From positions 4,281-68,280 of the forward strand of contig DATLQW010000105.1 in assembly GCA_035535035.1 (NCBI GenBank): a stretch of 64,000 nt of DNA. Reading direction: 5' to 3'. The notes below the pieces were generated by a model, which worked only from the letters and a program-made list of their open reading frames with translations, did no database searches and was not told the DNA's origin. Shown one piece after another: positions 9,598 through 17,768 of the stretch. The position numbers and the translations under genes are program-made. Each line of letters opens with the position of its first letter. Position 1 is the first letter of the stretch. This DNA is from JASHVB01 sp035535035. GTDB taxonomy: Bacteria; Pseudomonadota; Alphaproteobacteria; Acetobacterales; Acetobacteraceae.

Positions 9598-10914
9598 TCA
9601 GGCCGCGTCTTGTGCCGCCATCAGCACCGACCGCCGCGACGCCAGGAACTCCTCCACCGCCCCGGCCAACCGATCGCACTCCGCGTCGCCGATCGGCAGC
9701 GACAGCGCGACCATGCCGCGCCGGGCCAGCCAGATGCCGTGCGCCAGCATGTCGAAGAAGAACAGCTCCTTCAGCTTCGCGTCCCCTTTGGCCGCGTCGG
9801 CCGGCGAGCGCACCGGACCGCGCATCGCATGCACCGCCAGCATCGAGCCGATGCCGGTGAACTGCAGCGGCGCGTCGGCGGCGCGGCACAGGCCGTTCAG
9901 CCGCTCGCGCAACGCGTCGCCGCGGGCGTTCAGCGCCAGCGCCGCTTCCGGCGTGTAGATGTCGGTCAGCCCGGTCAGCCCGGCCGACATGGTCAGCACG
10001 TTGTTGTTGAACGTGCCGGCGTGCGGCAGCGCATCCGGCCGGCGCGGATCGAACAGGTCCATGATATCGGCCCGCCCGCCGAACGCGCCGAACGACATGC
10101 CGCCGCCGATGTATTTTCCCAGCGTCGTCAAATCCGGCTGCACCCCGCGCACCGCCTGCAAACCGCCAGGCGACAGGCGCGAGGTCATCACCTCGTCCAG
10201 GATCAGCAGAGCGCCGACTCGCGTGCAGGCGTCGCGCAGCGCGGCCAGGAACTCGGGCGTCGCCGGGATGCAGCCGCCGCTGCCGATCATCGGCTCCAGG
10301 ATCACCGCCGCCAGTTCGGCGCCATGGTGCTCGATCAGGGCCAGCGTGGCCGCGGTGTCGTTGTATGGCGCCAGCACGAACGGGAACGGCGCGTTCACCG
10401 GCGAACCGCCGCCGGCGAAGGTGAACACCGCGCCGTGATAGGCACCATCGAACGCCAGCACCTTCGTCCGCCGAGTGAACACGCGCGCCAGGGTGATCGC
10501 CAGCAGATTGGCCTCGGTGCCGGAATTGGTGAAGCGCACGCGCTCCAGCGCGAAGCGGTCGCACACCGCGCGGGCAAATTTCGCCTCGATCACGTTGTGC
10601 GCGCCCATGCTGATGCCGCCGTCCAGCGCGCGATCCACCGCGGCACGAATCACGGGATGCGAGTGCCCGTACAGCCCCGCCGTGTATTCGCCGAGGAAAT
10701 CGACATATTCGGCGCCGTCCATGTCCCACAGGCGGCAGCCCTCGGCGCGCGCCATCGCCAGCGGGAAGGGCGGGTAGAACAGCACGGTGCGGGTGTTGCC
10801 GCCGGGCATGACCGCGGTGGCCTCGACATACCGGGAAAGGCTCTTGGGGTTGCGCGTGACATAGGCTTCCTTCGCCTCGGTCAGCACCGCGTCGATGTCG
10901 GCGTTGGTGAACAT
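9598..10914 (-). CDS. Class III aminotransferase, glutamate-1-semialdehyde aminomutase-like
   Basis: A PLP enzyme of 438 residues. It reads as a class III aminotransferase: VMPGGNTRTVLFY, FTNSGTEANLLAITLAR (phosphate-binding), ILDEVMTSRL (Asp contacting the PLP nitrogen) and LGKYIGGGMSFGAFGG with the Schiff-base lysine. The pattern is closest to HemL-like proteins (GSA 2,1-aminomutase relatives), but the gene sits outside any haem cluster and may be a paralogue using another substrate. ATG 10914 is preferred over a GTG at 10959. Neither has a clear Shine-Dalgarno. It is flanked by directly repeated intergenic elements. Confidence 0.85.
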   Translation of the reverse strand: MFTNADIDAVLTEAKEAYVTRNPKSLSRYVEATAVMPGGNTRTVLFYPPFPLAMARAEGCRLWDMDGAEYVDFLGEYTAGLYGHSHPVIRAAVDRALDGGISMGAHNVIEAKFARAVCDRFALERVRFTNSGTEANLLAITLARVFTRRTKVLAFDGAYHGAVFTFAGGGSPVNAPFPFVLAPYNDTAATLALIEHHGAELAAVILEPMIGSGGCIPATPEFLAALRDACTRVGALLILDEVMTSRLSPGGLQAVRGVQPDLTTLGKYIGGGMSFGAFGGRADIMDLFDPRRPDALPHAGTFNNNVLTMSAGLTGLTDIYTPEAALALNARGDALRERLNGLCRAADAPLQFTGIGSMLAVHAMRGPVRSPADAAKGDAKLKELFFFDMLAHGIWLARRGMVALSLPIGDAECDRLAGAVEEFLASRRSVLMAAQDAA

Positions 10915-11207
10915 CAGGGTGGGGTGGTTGCGCGGCACCGGCGGCGAACGCGGCACCACCGGGTGGCGGCTGCGGGCAAGTCGTCGCGCAAAGCGGCGCG
11001 GATGTGGTTGCTGCTGGCCATGGCGGTCAGTCTGGTTCCCGGGCGTTCAGGCGAAGGGCGACGAAGTAGCGCAAGGGCGCGGCGGAGTCACGGGAGCAGG
11101 GCGTTGCCGGCGGGTTCATCGCATGCGCCGTGCGGGCGGGGGCTGGGGCGTCTCACCGGCGTCTCGTTTCGCCGCATGCGAGACAGTGGCACGCGAATGG
11201 GAGTTGA

Positions 11208-11326
11208 CCACCGGCCGCGGCGGCCGGCCCGCCCTGAATGAAACCGTGGAGGTCGTCACGGGGAAAGAGGGTCGCCCTCCCCCAACCCCCTCTCTCAAGG
11301 GGAGGGGGAGCTTGCTTGTCGTTGGA
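11208..11326. repeat. Composite intergenic repeat, copy 2
   Basis: Second copy of the 9434-9560 element: GGCCG-rich block with TGAATGAAACCGTGG, then CTCCCCC...GGGGGAG palindrome (about 11276-11310) and GCTTGCTTG. The rest of 10915-11473 shows no supported gene. A phrase CATCCGCGTGCATCTGCG near 11364 recurs, diverged and inverted, at about 12483-12500. Confidence 0.55.
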
Positions 11327-11473
11327 GCTGTTCGTTCAGCCGTTGTCCATCGGCTTGCATCCGCGTGCATCTGCGTAGGTGCTTGCTTCGGCGATGCCGC
11401 GACCGGACAGGTGCCAGTGCTTTGACGTCCGGCCGGCGCTCCGCCATGGCTTTCGCGGCCGCCGGGCTGCGGC

Positions 11474-12271
11474 TCAGGTTGGCGGCACCCAGGGTTCGTA
11501 GGTGTCGGCCCAGCGGAGGTTCGAGCCGGTGCCGGTGATGATGGCGTGCAGCACCTCGGGTTCCGGCGGCTCGTAATCGCAATCCGGCGGCAGGCCGCCG
11601 AGCTGGCGGATGCGCTTGACACGCATCGTATGGAGGATCGCGTAGCGGTCGGCCTGCCGCCTGATGCGGTCCCGGTGCTTCTCTTCGTCGGACCACTCCT
11701 CGTAGTCGCGCGGCCGTGCCGGCTGGGGCGGCGGTTCCGCCGCAGCCGGGGGCGCGGCCGGGGGCACGGGCTGGGGCGCCGACGCGGCGACGGGCGGCTG
11801 GGGCGGCAGGCGCTCCAGCGCGTCGGTCAGTTGGTTGAGGACGCTATGCTCGGTCCAGGCGGCGGATTCGCAGTCGGCGTCGGTCGCCTCGCGCTTCTTG
11901 CGCACCGCCTGCAGGGCGAAGAGCTTGCCGAGGTAGCCGCGCGCCTCGCGGCCCATGCTGGCGGCCTGGGCGCGGAGCTTCATCGCGAGCCTGGGGTCGT
12001 CCATGTGCTGCGCGGCCTGGCGCAGGCAGTCGCGGGCGTGGGCCATGGTGGCGATATGATGGGCGGCGAGGCCGGCTTCCACGGAGCTGGCCGGGACCAG
12101 GGCGGCGAGGTTGTCGATGGCGGCGCGGTGGCGGCGGGCGCGGGCCTCGGTGGTGTCGCCGCTGCGCAGGGGGAGCATGTCGCGCAGGGCTTCCATGGCT
12201 TCGTCGTGGATGTCCTGCTGGAGCTGGAGGGCGGGGTTGGGCTGGTGGGGTGGCGGCGGTGCGTTGTCCAT
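11474..12271 (-). CDS. Unrecognised protein with Pro/Ala-rich linker
   Basis: A 265-residue protein I do not recognise. The N-terminal two thirds is alpha-helical and Ala/His-rich (residues about 15-150). A proline-rich linker (about 150-190) follows, then a charged C-terminal segment (YEEWSDEEKHRDRIRRQADRY) ending in GLPPDCDYEPPEPEVLHAI. There is no signal peptide or membrane span, so it is probably cytoplasmic. The frame is long, GC3-rich and has its own near-consensus promoter abutting the ATG, so I take it as real. The C-terminal motif recalls small phage-like or DNA-associated proteins, but no function is claimed. Confidence 0.7.
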   Translation of the reverse strand: MDNAPPPPHQPNPALQLQQDIHDEAMEALRDMLPLRSGDTTEARARRHRAAIDNLAALVPASSVEAGLAAHHIATMAHARDCLRQAAQHMDDPRLAMKLRAQAASMGREARGYLGKLFALQAVRKKREATDADCESAAWTEHSVLNQLTDALERLPPQPPVAASAPQPVPPAAPPAAAEPPPQPARPRDYEEWSDEEKHRDRIRRQADRYAILHTMRVKRIRQLGGLPPDCDYEPPEPEVLHAIITGTGSNLRWADTYEPWVPPT

Positions 12272-12306
12272 GGGGGGAGTATAATGTTAGTTATTAATAG
12301 TGTCAA
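12272..12306 (-). promoter_or_regulatory. Near-consensus sigma70 promoter giving a probable leaderless mRNA
   Basis: On the minus strand TTGACA (12306-12301) is followed by a 17-bp AT-rich spacer and TATACT (12283-12278), then six C residues and the ATG at 12271-12269. Transcription should start at or next to the A of the start codon. The AT-rich spacer stands out against very GC-rich surroundings. No Shine-Dalgarno is possible in six cytosines. Confidence 0.75.
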
Positions 12307-12682
12307 GAGGGATGTGGGTGGGGCGTGACTGTGGCCGGGCCTCGGTTTCGGGGCGGTGGGCCGATGGGCGGCCGGGGTGGGGGGAACGGCCGCGGCACTG
12401 GGCGGACGCGGGCGTTGCCCGGGCGCGGGGCACGGGCGCCCGGACGGCGGCGTTCGGATGGAGGAAGGGAAGAATTTTCAGCCACAGATGCACGCAGATG
12501 GCAACGACTGGGGCCATGCGGTGAGGCCGCGGCCGGTCAACCAGAGCGGATGGTTCGGGGTGTGGTCGGCGGCCGGCGGAAACCCAGGTCGAAAGCCAGC
12601 CTCCGACGACCGGATCCAGGACCGTCGGTTTTCGCTGACAGGCGACGTCCGGCATTTCCACCCGGCCGAAAATGTCCCGCCG
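12307..12682. other. Gene-free stretch with a dispersed repeat fragment
   Basis: No reading frame here has family similarity or a ribosome-binding site. Around 12478-12500 the phrase AGCCACAGATGCACGCAGATG matches, inverted, the CATCCGCGTGCATCTGCG phrase near 11364. This looks like a short dispersed intergenic repeat. Confidence 0.4.
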
Positions 12683-13147
12683 CTATGACGCGCGCCGCGG
12701 CGCGCCGATCCATTCGCGCAGGTGCGGCGACAATTCGTGGTCCGGGGTCTTGACCAGGTCCTTGGCCAGCCTGCCGGTCACCATTGCCGTGGTGCGCGCG
12801 TCCAGCGCGTCCTCGATCTCGCGCAGGCAATGCGCCGGCGCGACCAGCACGAGGCGGTCGAACGCGCCCTCGCCCGCGGCGTTGCCCGCCTCGCCGGCGA
12901 CGAAATGCGCGAATTTCGTCGCCTCCAACCGATGCGGATCATGCCGCGGCGCCACGCCGTGACTGGCGGGCGTCGCGCTCTCGAACGAGCGTCCGGGCCG
13001 GTCGGAACCGAGGTCGTGCGAGGCGAGATGCGCGCTGGCCGAATCGAAGCCGCGGGTGGTGCGCAGCACGTTGTCGGCATCCGCCCCGACGAAGCGCGCA
13101 TGCTCGCCGTCGGCGACCAGGAAGCAGAGTCCGCGATTGCTGACCAT
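12683..13147 (-). CDS. Host-attachment / baeRF-like protein
   Basis: A 154-residue protein of the family annotated 'required for attachment to host cells' (PF10116, related to archaeo-eukaryotic release-factor-like folds). It starts with WLVADGEHAR-type sequence (here CFLVADGEHARFVG), has a central HRLEATKFAHFVAGE and a C-terminal LVLVAPAHCLREIEDAL followed by KDLVKTPDHEL, all typical. It lies 15 bp downstream of the universal stress gene and is probably in the same transcript, under the FNR-like site at 14081. Its biochemical role is unknown. Confidence 0.75.
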   Translation of the reverse strand: MVSNRGLCFLVADGEHARFVGADADNVLRTTRGFDSASAHLASHDLGSDRPGRSFESATPASHGVAPRHDPHRLEATKFAHFVAGEAGNAAGEGAFDRLVLVAPAHCLREIEDALDARTTAMVTGRLAKDLVKTPDHELSPHLREWIGAPRRAS

Positions 13148-13162
13148 GACTGGAGTCCTTTC

Positions 13163-14032
13163 TCAATGCGCCATCAGCACCGGCAAACCTGCCGCGCGCA
13201 GCACGCGGCGGGTAACGCCGCCGAACACCACCTCCCGCATCCGGCTGTGACCGTAGCCGCCCATCACCAGCAGGTCGGCGCCGCTCGCCTCGACGGTGGA
13301 CAGCAGCACCTCACCCGGATCGCGGCCGGAAGATGGGACGACCCGCAAGGTTGTCGCCGGATTGTGCCAAAGCAGCGCGCGGCAGAGCCGCTCGCCTGAT
13401 TCGGTGCCGCTTCGCGAGTTTTCCGGCACGGCGACGACGGTGACGGTTTCCGCGGCGTGCAGCAGCGGCGTTGCGCCGGCGACCGCACGCGCCGCCTCCG
13501 GCGTGTCCTTCCAGGCGATGGCGATGTGGCGGCCGATCTGCTCCGGTGGGCGCGCCGGAGCGATCAGCAACGGACGGCCGCTCTCCAGCAGCACGGCTTC
13601 CAGCGCGTCCAGCATCACCGGCTCGCCGTCGCCGGCGCGACCGAGCACGGTCAGGTCGGCGGTGCGGGCGTGGGCCGCCACCAGCCGCACTTCGTCGCCG
13701 GTCTCCACACGGAACGTGGCGGAGGGCCCGCCGGCGAGCGGCGCGTCGGCCAGCGCGACACGGTCGCGCGCGCAAAGCGCATGAACCGCGGCCTTGGCCC
13801 GGTCGTGGCGGGCATCGGCGTCGCGCTGCAGCGAGTCGAGCACCCCGTCCATCCCGACGCCGGCACCGGCGAAATCGGCGGCGGACATGGAGATCGCCAG
13901 CTTCGTTATGTCGAGCCGGACATGCAGGAAGTCCAGGTGCCCGGCGGACAGGCGCGCGACGGCCAGCGCGGTGCGGAACACGGCGTCATGGGTCTCGGCG
14001 CCGGGGGCGGGGACCAGAATGTATCTGAACAT
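13163..14032 (-). CDS. Universal stress protein, tandem UspA domains
   Basis: A 289-residue cytoplasmic stress protein with two Usp folds. The first begins at MFRYILVPAPG; the second is about residues 155-289 and ends with LLVMGGYGHSRMREVVFGGVTRRVL, the ATP-binding G-2x-G-9x-G(S/T) type motif. A GGAGG site sits 5 bases before ATG 14032. The longer upstream frame is not used. It leads an operon with the host-attachment gene, and an FNR/FixK-like box lies 49 bp upstream of the start. It probably serves microoxic or stationary-phase survival (inference from site and neighbours). Confidence 0.85.
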   Translation of the reverse strand: MFRYILVPAPGAETHDAVFRTALAVARLSAGHLDFLHVRLDITKLAISMSAADFAGAGVGMDGVLDSLQRDADARHDRAKAAVHALCARDRVALADAPLAGGPSATFRVETGDEVRLVAAHARTADLTVLGRAGDGEPVMLDALEAVLLESGRPLLIAPARPPEQIGRHIAIAWKDTPEAARAVAGATPLLHAAETVTVVAVPENSRSGTESGERLCRALLWHNPATTLRVVPSSGRDPGEVLLSTVEASGADLLVMGGYGHSRMREVVFGGVTRRVLRAAGLPVLMAH

Positions 14033-14080
14033 GCGACCTCCGATCACGGTGCAGCTTGCCGCCGATCGGCGGCGGGCACG

Positions 14081-14094
14081 TTGATCTGCGTCAA
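14081..14094. promoter_or_regulatory. FNR/FixK-type binding site upstream of usp operon
   Basis: TTGATCTGCGTCAA matches the TTGAT-N4-(A/G)TCAA consensus for FNR/Anr/FixK regulators. It is centred about 55 bp before the usp start codon on the minus strand. A second copy differing at one base is at 17671, upstream of the companion operon. Confidence 0.65.
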
Positions 14095-14207
14095 CCGCGA
14101 GTGACACCTCGCGGACGAAATGGGCGTGGACGTGAAGCGGACCAAAGCCGCGAAGCGGATCGGCACGGTTGGGTCGCGACGCGAACCAACCGTGCGCAGT
14201 GAGGGTG

Positions 14208-14247
14208 AAGGGCAGCGGGGCGGCCCGATCACCCTCAGCCGGCGCCG
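14208..14247. repeat. Dispersed repeat (GAGGGTGATCGGG family), copy 1
   Basis: Read on the minus strand this block is TGAGGGTGATCGGGCCGCCC followed by CGCTGCCCTTCACCCTCAC. A close copy lies on the plus strand at 42428-42470. It sits between the two universal stress genes (14033-14261), where no coding sequence is seen. The adjoining phrase GAAGCGGACCAA at 14132 recurs inverted near 54531. Confidence 0.55.
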
Positions 14248-14261
14248 CGCGGCGCCCTCTC

Positions 14262-15125
14262 CTACTGCGCGGGCGAGGGTTGCGGTTCCACCAGCAGCAC
14301 CGGGACGCCGCGATCGGCGGCGATGCGCACGGCCACCGCCACGTCGCCGGCCGCCGAGGCACCGCGTGTCAGCACCACCAGCCGCTCCCGCACGTGGCCG
14401 AGCGCGTGCAGCAGGTCCTCCGCATGCAGCGCGCCGAGGGTCCGCGTGGCGACGCGCGACCGCGACAGGCCGAGCGCCATGGCGCGCTCCGCGACGCTGC
14501 CGCCCAGGGCCACGTCGCCTTCCGGCAACAGCACGAGCAGTCGCTCCCTGGTGTTCACGGCGGCGCGGGCGGCGGGCGGGAGGCTCGGGTCGTCGGTACC
14601 GGCCAGCAGCACGGCGACCGGCCCTCGGCGCGGCGTGAAGCCGCCTGGCAGCAGCAGCAACGAAGCCGCCGATCCGTGCGCCGCCTCGTAGACGCGGGAA
14701 AGCCCTGGCGCCAAACGGCCGCCGGGCGCCGCCGGCTCGGCGACCACGATGACGTCGCTGCCGGAGGCGATCGCCGCAATGGTCTCCGCCGGATCGCCCC
14801 GCAGCACCTGGAACGCGGTGGGCACGTCCAGCGCCGCGGCAACCTCGTGCAGCAGGCGTTGCGCATGCTCTGCCGCGCGATGCAACTCGCCGGCGATGCG
14901 GTCGGCATCGAGCTTCTGCCATTCATGGGTCGGCAGGCGGATCTCGCGCGCGAAAGGCAGTTCGGCCAGGGCGAGCAATGCCGCGTCTTCGATGAACAGG
15001 CCGTGCAGGTCGAGCTCGAGCAAGGCCGCGAATTCCGCGACGGCGCGCAGGGTGCGCGCATCGGCGCCGCCGTGGCAGAGTTCCACGATGAGCCGCCGGT
15101 GGATCGCCCGTTCGCCGCTGCTCAT
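14262..15125 (-). CDS. UspA-like stress protein, divergent
   Basis: A 287-residue protein with a weak UspA pattern. It begins RRLIVELCHGGADARTLRAVAEFAALLELDLHGLFIED, an alpha/beta start as in Usp folds, and contains SDVIVVAEPAAPGGR and a second half restarting at PVAVLLAGTDD. The typical ATP-binding glycine motif is not clear, so this may be a non-nucleotide-binding relative. It follows lonC with 13 bp between stop and start. Co-transcription and a shared stress role are inferred. Confidence 0.65.
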   Translation of the reverse strand: MSSGERAIHRRLIVELCHGGADARTLRAVAEFAALLELDLHGLFIEDAALLALAELPFAREIRLPTHEWQKLDADRIAGELHRAAEHAQRLLHEVAAALDVPTAFQVLRGDPAETIAAIASGSDVIVVAEPAAPGGRLAPGLSRVYEAAHGSAASLLLLPGGFTPRRGPVAVLLAGTDDPSLPPAARAAVNTRERLLVLLPEGDVALGGSVAERAMALGLSRSRVATRTLGALHAEDLLHALGHVRERLVVLTRGASAAGDVAVAVRIAADRGVPVLLVEPQPSPAQ

Positions 15126-15138
15126 GTGTCGCCGCCGC

Positions 15139-17556
15139 TCATGTGTCGTCTCCGCCGGACCGCGCCTCGCCGGCCGCCTTGCGCGCCTTGGCGAACAGCT
15201 TCAGCCGTTCCTCCACGGCGCGGTTCAGGGTGCCCTCCGGATACGCGCCGGCGGCGTCGCGTTCGCCCGCCGGCAGGCCGGTGAGCAAGCCGATGCCCTG
15301 GTCGATGCTGTGCACCGGCCAGACCGCGAAGCGGCCGGCGGCACAGGCTTCCACCACGTCGGCGCGCAGCATCAGGTGCTGCGCGTTGGCGGCGGGGATC
15401 AGCACGCCCTGGGTGCCGGTGAGGCCGCGCGCGGCGCAGATGTCGAAATAGCCCTCGATCTTGTCGTTGACGCCGCCGATCGCCTGCACGACGCCGTGCT
15501 GGTTGACCGATCCGGTGACCGCCAGGTCCTGCCGCAGCGGCGCATCGGCGAGTGCCGACAGCAGCGTGTAGAGTTCGGCCGACGACGCGCTGTCGCCATC
15601 GACGCCGCCATAGGATTGCTCGAACACCAGGCTGGCATACAGCGACATCGGCGTGTCCAGCGCGTAGCGCCCGGCGAGGAAGCCGGAGAGGATCAGCACG
15701 CCCTTGGAATGCAGCGGGCCGCCGAGTTCCACCTCGCGTTCGATATCGACGATTTTTCCCCCGCCGGGGCGCACCCGGCAGGTGATGCGCGACGGCTGAC
15801 CGAAACTGTGGTCGCCGAGGCTGAGCACCGACAGCCCGTTCACCTGGCCGACGCGGCTGCCGGAGGTGTCGATCAGCGCGATGTCGCGCAGGACCATCTC
15901 GCGGCTGCGTTCCTGCACGCGGCCGGCGCGGCGGCGCTGCTGGGCGATCGCCTGTTCGACGTCGTCGCGGGTTGCCACGGCGTGGCCGTTGCGGCCCGCC
16001 CAATGGCTCGCTTCGGCGATCAGGTCGAGCAATTTTTCGCTGCGCAGGGTGAGCTTGGCGGCGTCGTCGGCCATGCGGGCGGCGTGTTCGACCACGCGGG
16101 CGACGGCACCGCGGTCCAGCGGTTTCAGGCCGTCCTGCGCGGCGATGGTGCCGACCAGCCGCGCCAGCATCGCCTCGGTGCCGGCGGACCGGTCGATGTC
16201 GTCGTCGAAATCGGCCAGCACCTTGAAGTGCTGGGGGAACTCGGGGTCCAGGGCGGACAGCAGGTAGTACAGGACGCGGTCGCCGAACAGCACGACCTTC
16301 ACGTCGAGCGGCACCGGATCCGGCTCCAGCGACACCGTGGTGGTGAGGCCGACGAAGCGCGAGATGTCCTCGATGACGATTTCCTGGCGCATGAGGGCGC
16401 GTTTCAGGGCCGGCCAACTGAACGGCTCGGACAGCAGGGCGCGGGCGTCAACCAGGATCATGCCGCCGTTGGCGCGGTGCAGCGCGCCGGGTTTGATGAG
16501 GCGGAAATTGGTGACCAGCGCGCCCTGCATCTGGAGATACTCGACGCGCCCGAGCAAGTCGCCGAGCGTCGGGTGCAGCTCCTCGACCACGGGGGCGGCG
16601 TGGTTCTCCTGGGTGACCAGGACGTTGATTTCGTAACGGTCGAACGGACCGCCGAGGCGCATGCCGGCGAGCGCGCCCTCCGCGGCGGCAGCGGCGGCCT
16701 GCATGAACAGCGGCAGGTTCTCCAGCATGTCGGCGCGGGTTGCGTCGATGTGTCCGGTCACCTGCGGCAGGTCCTCGAATGCGGCGCGCATTTCGTCGAA
16801 CGGCTGGGCGATGGCGAACTGCGCCGTGTCGCGGTCGAGCGCGCGCACCGCGTCGCGCTGCTCCTTCTCGCGGCGCGGCAGGGCGCGCAGGGTTTCCTCG
16901 AGGTCTTTCTCCAGCTCGCCGATCGCCGTGCGCACCGCCTGCTGCTCGGGTTCGGGCCAGGCGTTGAAATCCGCCGGCGGCACCACCTTGCCGTCGCGCG
17001 CCGGGGCCATCGCGAAACCGACCGGCGTGCGCAGGATGACGATGCCGCGCGCCTGGGCTTTCGCGTTCAGCGCGGCGAACGCCTGTTCGTTCTTTTCCTG
17101 GATGGATTGCTCGATGGCGCCGCGGCGCTTCTGGTAGTCCTCGCTTTCGAAGATGGCCGGCAGGGCGACTTTCAGGTCCTCGACGAGGCTGTGCATGGAC
17201 TTGGCCAGCGCCGGCGCGCGACCGCCCGGCAGGGCCAGGGCGACCGGGCGGTGCGGGGCGGCGAAGTTGTTCACATAGACCCAGTCGGATGGCGCGGGAC
17301 GCGCGAGCGCGGCGGCGTCCAGCAGGGTGCGCACGGATTGCCGGATGCGCGCGCCGGGCGCGCCGGTGGCGAAGATGTTGAAGCCGCGCTGGCCGATCGT
17401 CGTGCCGAGGCCGATCGCCTCCTGCGCGCGCGATTGCTCCATCAGGCCGGGCAGCGGCGCGAGCTCGGCGGTGGAGGCGAACTCGAGCGCGTCGAGCGCG
17501 GCGCGGCGATAGAGGCGGTCGGGCGGGATTGGCTGGATGGGGGGTGCGTCAGGCAT
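15139..17556 (-). CDS. Lon-related ATP-dependent protease (LonC/LonB-type, AAA_32)
   Basis: An 805-residue protein of the COG1067 group. It has an N-terminal AAA-like region with GFNIFATGAPGARI, a coiled-coil middle (about 150-300), NGGMILVDARALL and a C-terminal Lon protease domain. The catalytic dyad is visible: Ser656 in VDGDSASSAEL and Lys699 in VNDKIEGYF. Their 43-residue separation matches classical Lon. The N-terminal Walker A is degenerate (GAPGARIRQSV lacks the GKT/S), so ATP dependence is uncertain; known LonC proteins are ATP-independent. It heads a two-gene operon with an FNR-like box 115 bp upstream. Confidence 0.85.
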   Translation of the reverse strand: MPDAPPIQPIPPDRLYRRAALDALEFASTAELAPLPGLMEQSRAQEAIGLGTTIGQRGFNIFATGAPGARIRQSVRTLLDAAALARPAPSDWVYVNNFAAPHRPVALALPGGRAPALAKSMHSLVEDLKVALPAIFESEDYQKRRGAIEQSIQEKNEQAFAALNAKAQARGIVILRTPVGFAMAPARDGKVVPPADFNAWPEPEQQAVRTAIGELEKDLEETLRALPRREKEQRDAVRALDRDTAQFAIAQPFDEMRAAFEDLPQVTGHIDATRADMLENLPLFMQAAAAAAEGALAGMRLGGPFDRYEINVLVTQENHAAPVVEELHPTLGDLLGRVEYLQMQGALVTNFRLIKPGALHRANGGMILVDARALLSEPFSWPALKRALMRQEIVIEDISRFVGLTTTVSLEPDPVPLDVKVVLFGDRVLYYLLSALDPEFPQHFKVLADFDDDIDRSAGTEAMLARLVGTIAAQDGLKPLDRGAVARVVEHAARMADDAAKLTLRSEKLLDLIAEASHWAGRNGHAVATRDDVEQAIAQQRRRAGRVQERSREMVLRDIALIDTSGSRVGQVNGLSVLSLGDHSFGQPSRITCRVRPGGGKIVDIEREVELGGPLHSKGVLILSGFLAGRYALDTPMSLYASLVFEQSYGGVDGDSASSAELYTLLSALADAPLRQDLAVTGSVNQHGVVQAIGGVNDKIEGYFDICAARGLTGTQGVLIPAANAQHLMLRADVVEACAAGRFAVWPVHSIDQGIGLLTGLPAGERDAAGAYPEGTLNRAVEERLKLFAKARKAAGEARSGGDDT

Positions 17557-17670
17557 GGCGGCGGCGCGCTCCGCGCGGTACTTGCGGGTGCGAGGTGGAC
17601 GCTGGGCGTGCGGGTGTGGACATGTTTCCTCCGGCGGCGCGGAGCTTGCCGGACATTGTTGGTGGGGGCG

Positions 17671-17684
17671 TTGATCTGGGTCAA
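17671..17684. promoter_or_regulatory. FNR/FixK-type binding site between lonC and yceI
   Basis: TTGATCTGGGTCAA fits TTGAT-N4-(A/G)TCAA and differs by one base from the site at 14081. It lies 115 bp upstream of the Lon-type protease gene and 85 bp upstream of the divergent yceI gene, so it could serve either. Confidence 0.62.
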
Positions 17685-17696
17685 CGGCGCGCCACG

Positions 17697-17751
17697 TGGC
17701 AAGAAACAGACTCCCCCTCCCCTTGCGGGAGGGGGAGTCTGTTTCTTGCCA
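17697..17751. repeat. Perfect 25-bp inverted repeat with 5-base loop
   Basis: Arms 17697-17721 and 17727-17751 are perfectly complementary (TGGCAAGAAACAGACTCCCC onward), with loop CTTGC. It sits between the FNR-like box and yceI, right where the yceI leader would be. It shares the CTCCCCC/GGGGGAG core and the TTTCTTGC end with the copies near 9.5 and 11.3 kb. It could be a hairpin terminator or a REP-like element. Confidence 0.8.
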
Positions 17752-17768
17752 GGGGAGCCGGGAAGCTC

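Noticed and set aside
10975..11200. Possible coding frames between the aminotransferase and the leaderless gene
   Set aside because: Composition and lack of ribosome-binding sites indicate non-coding DNA with repeat pieces.
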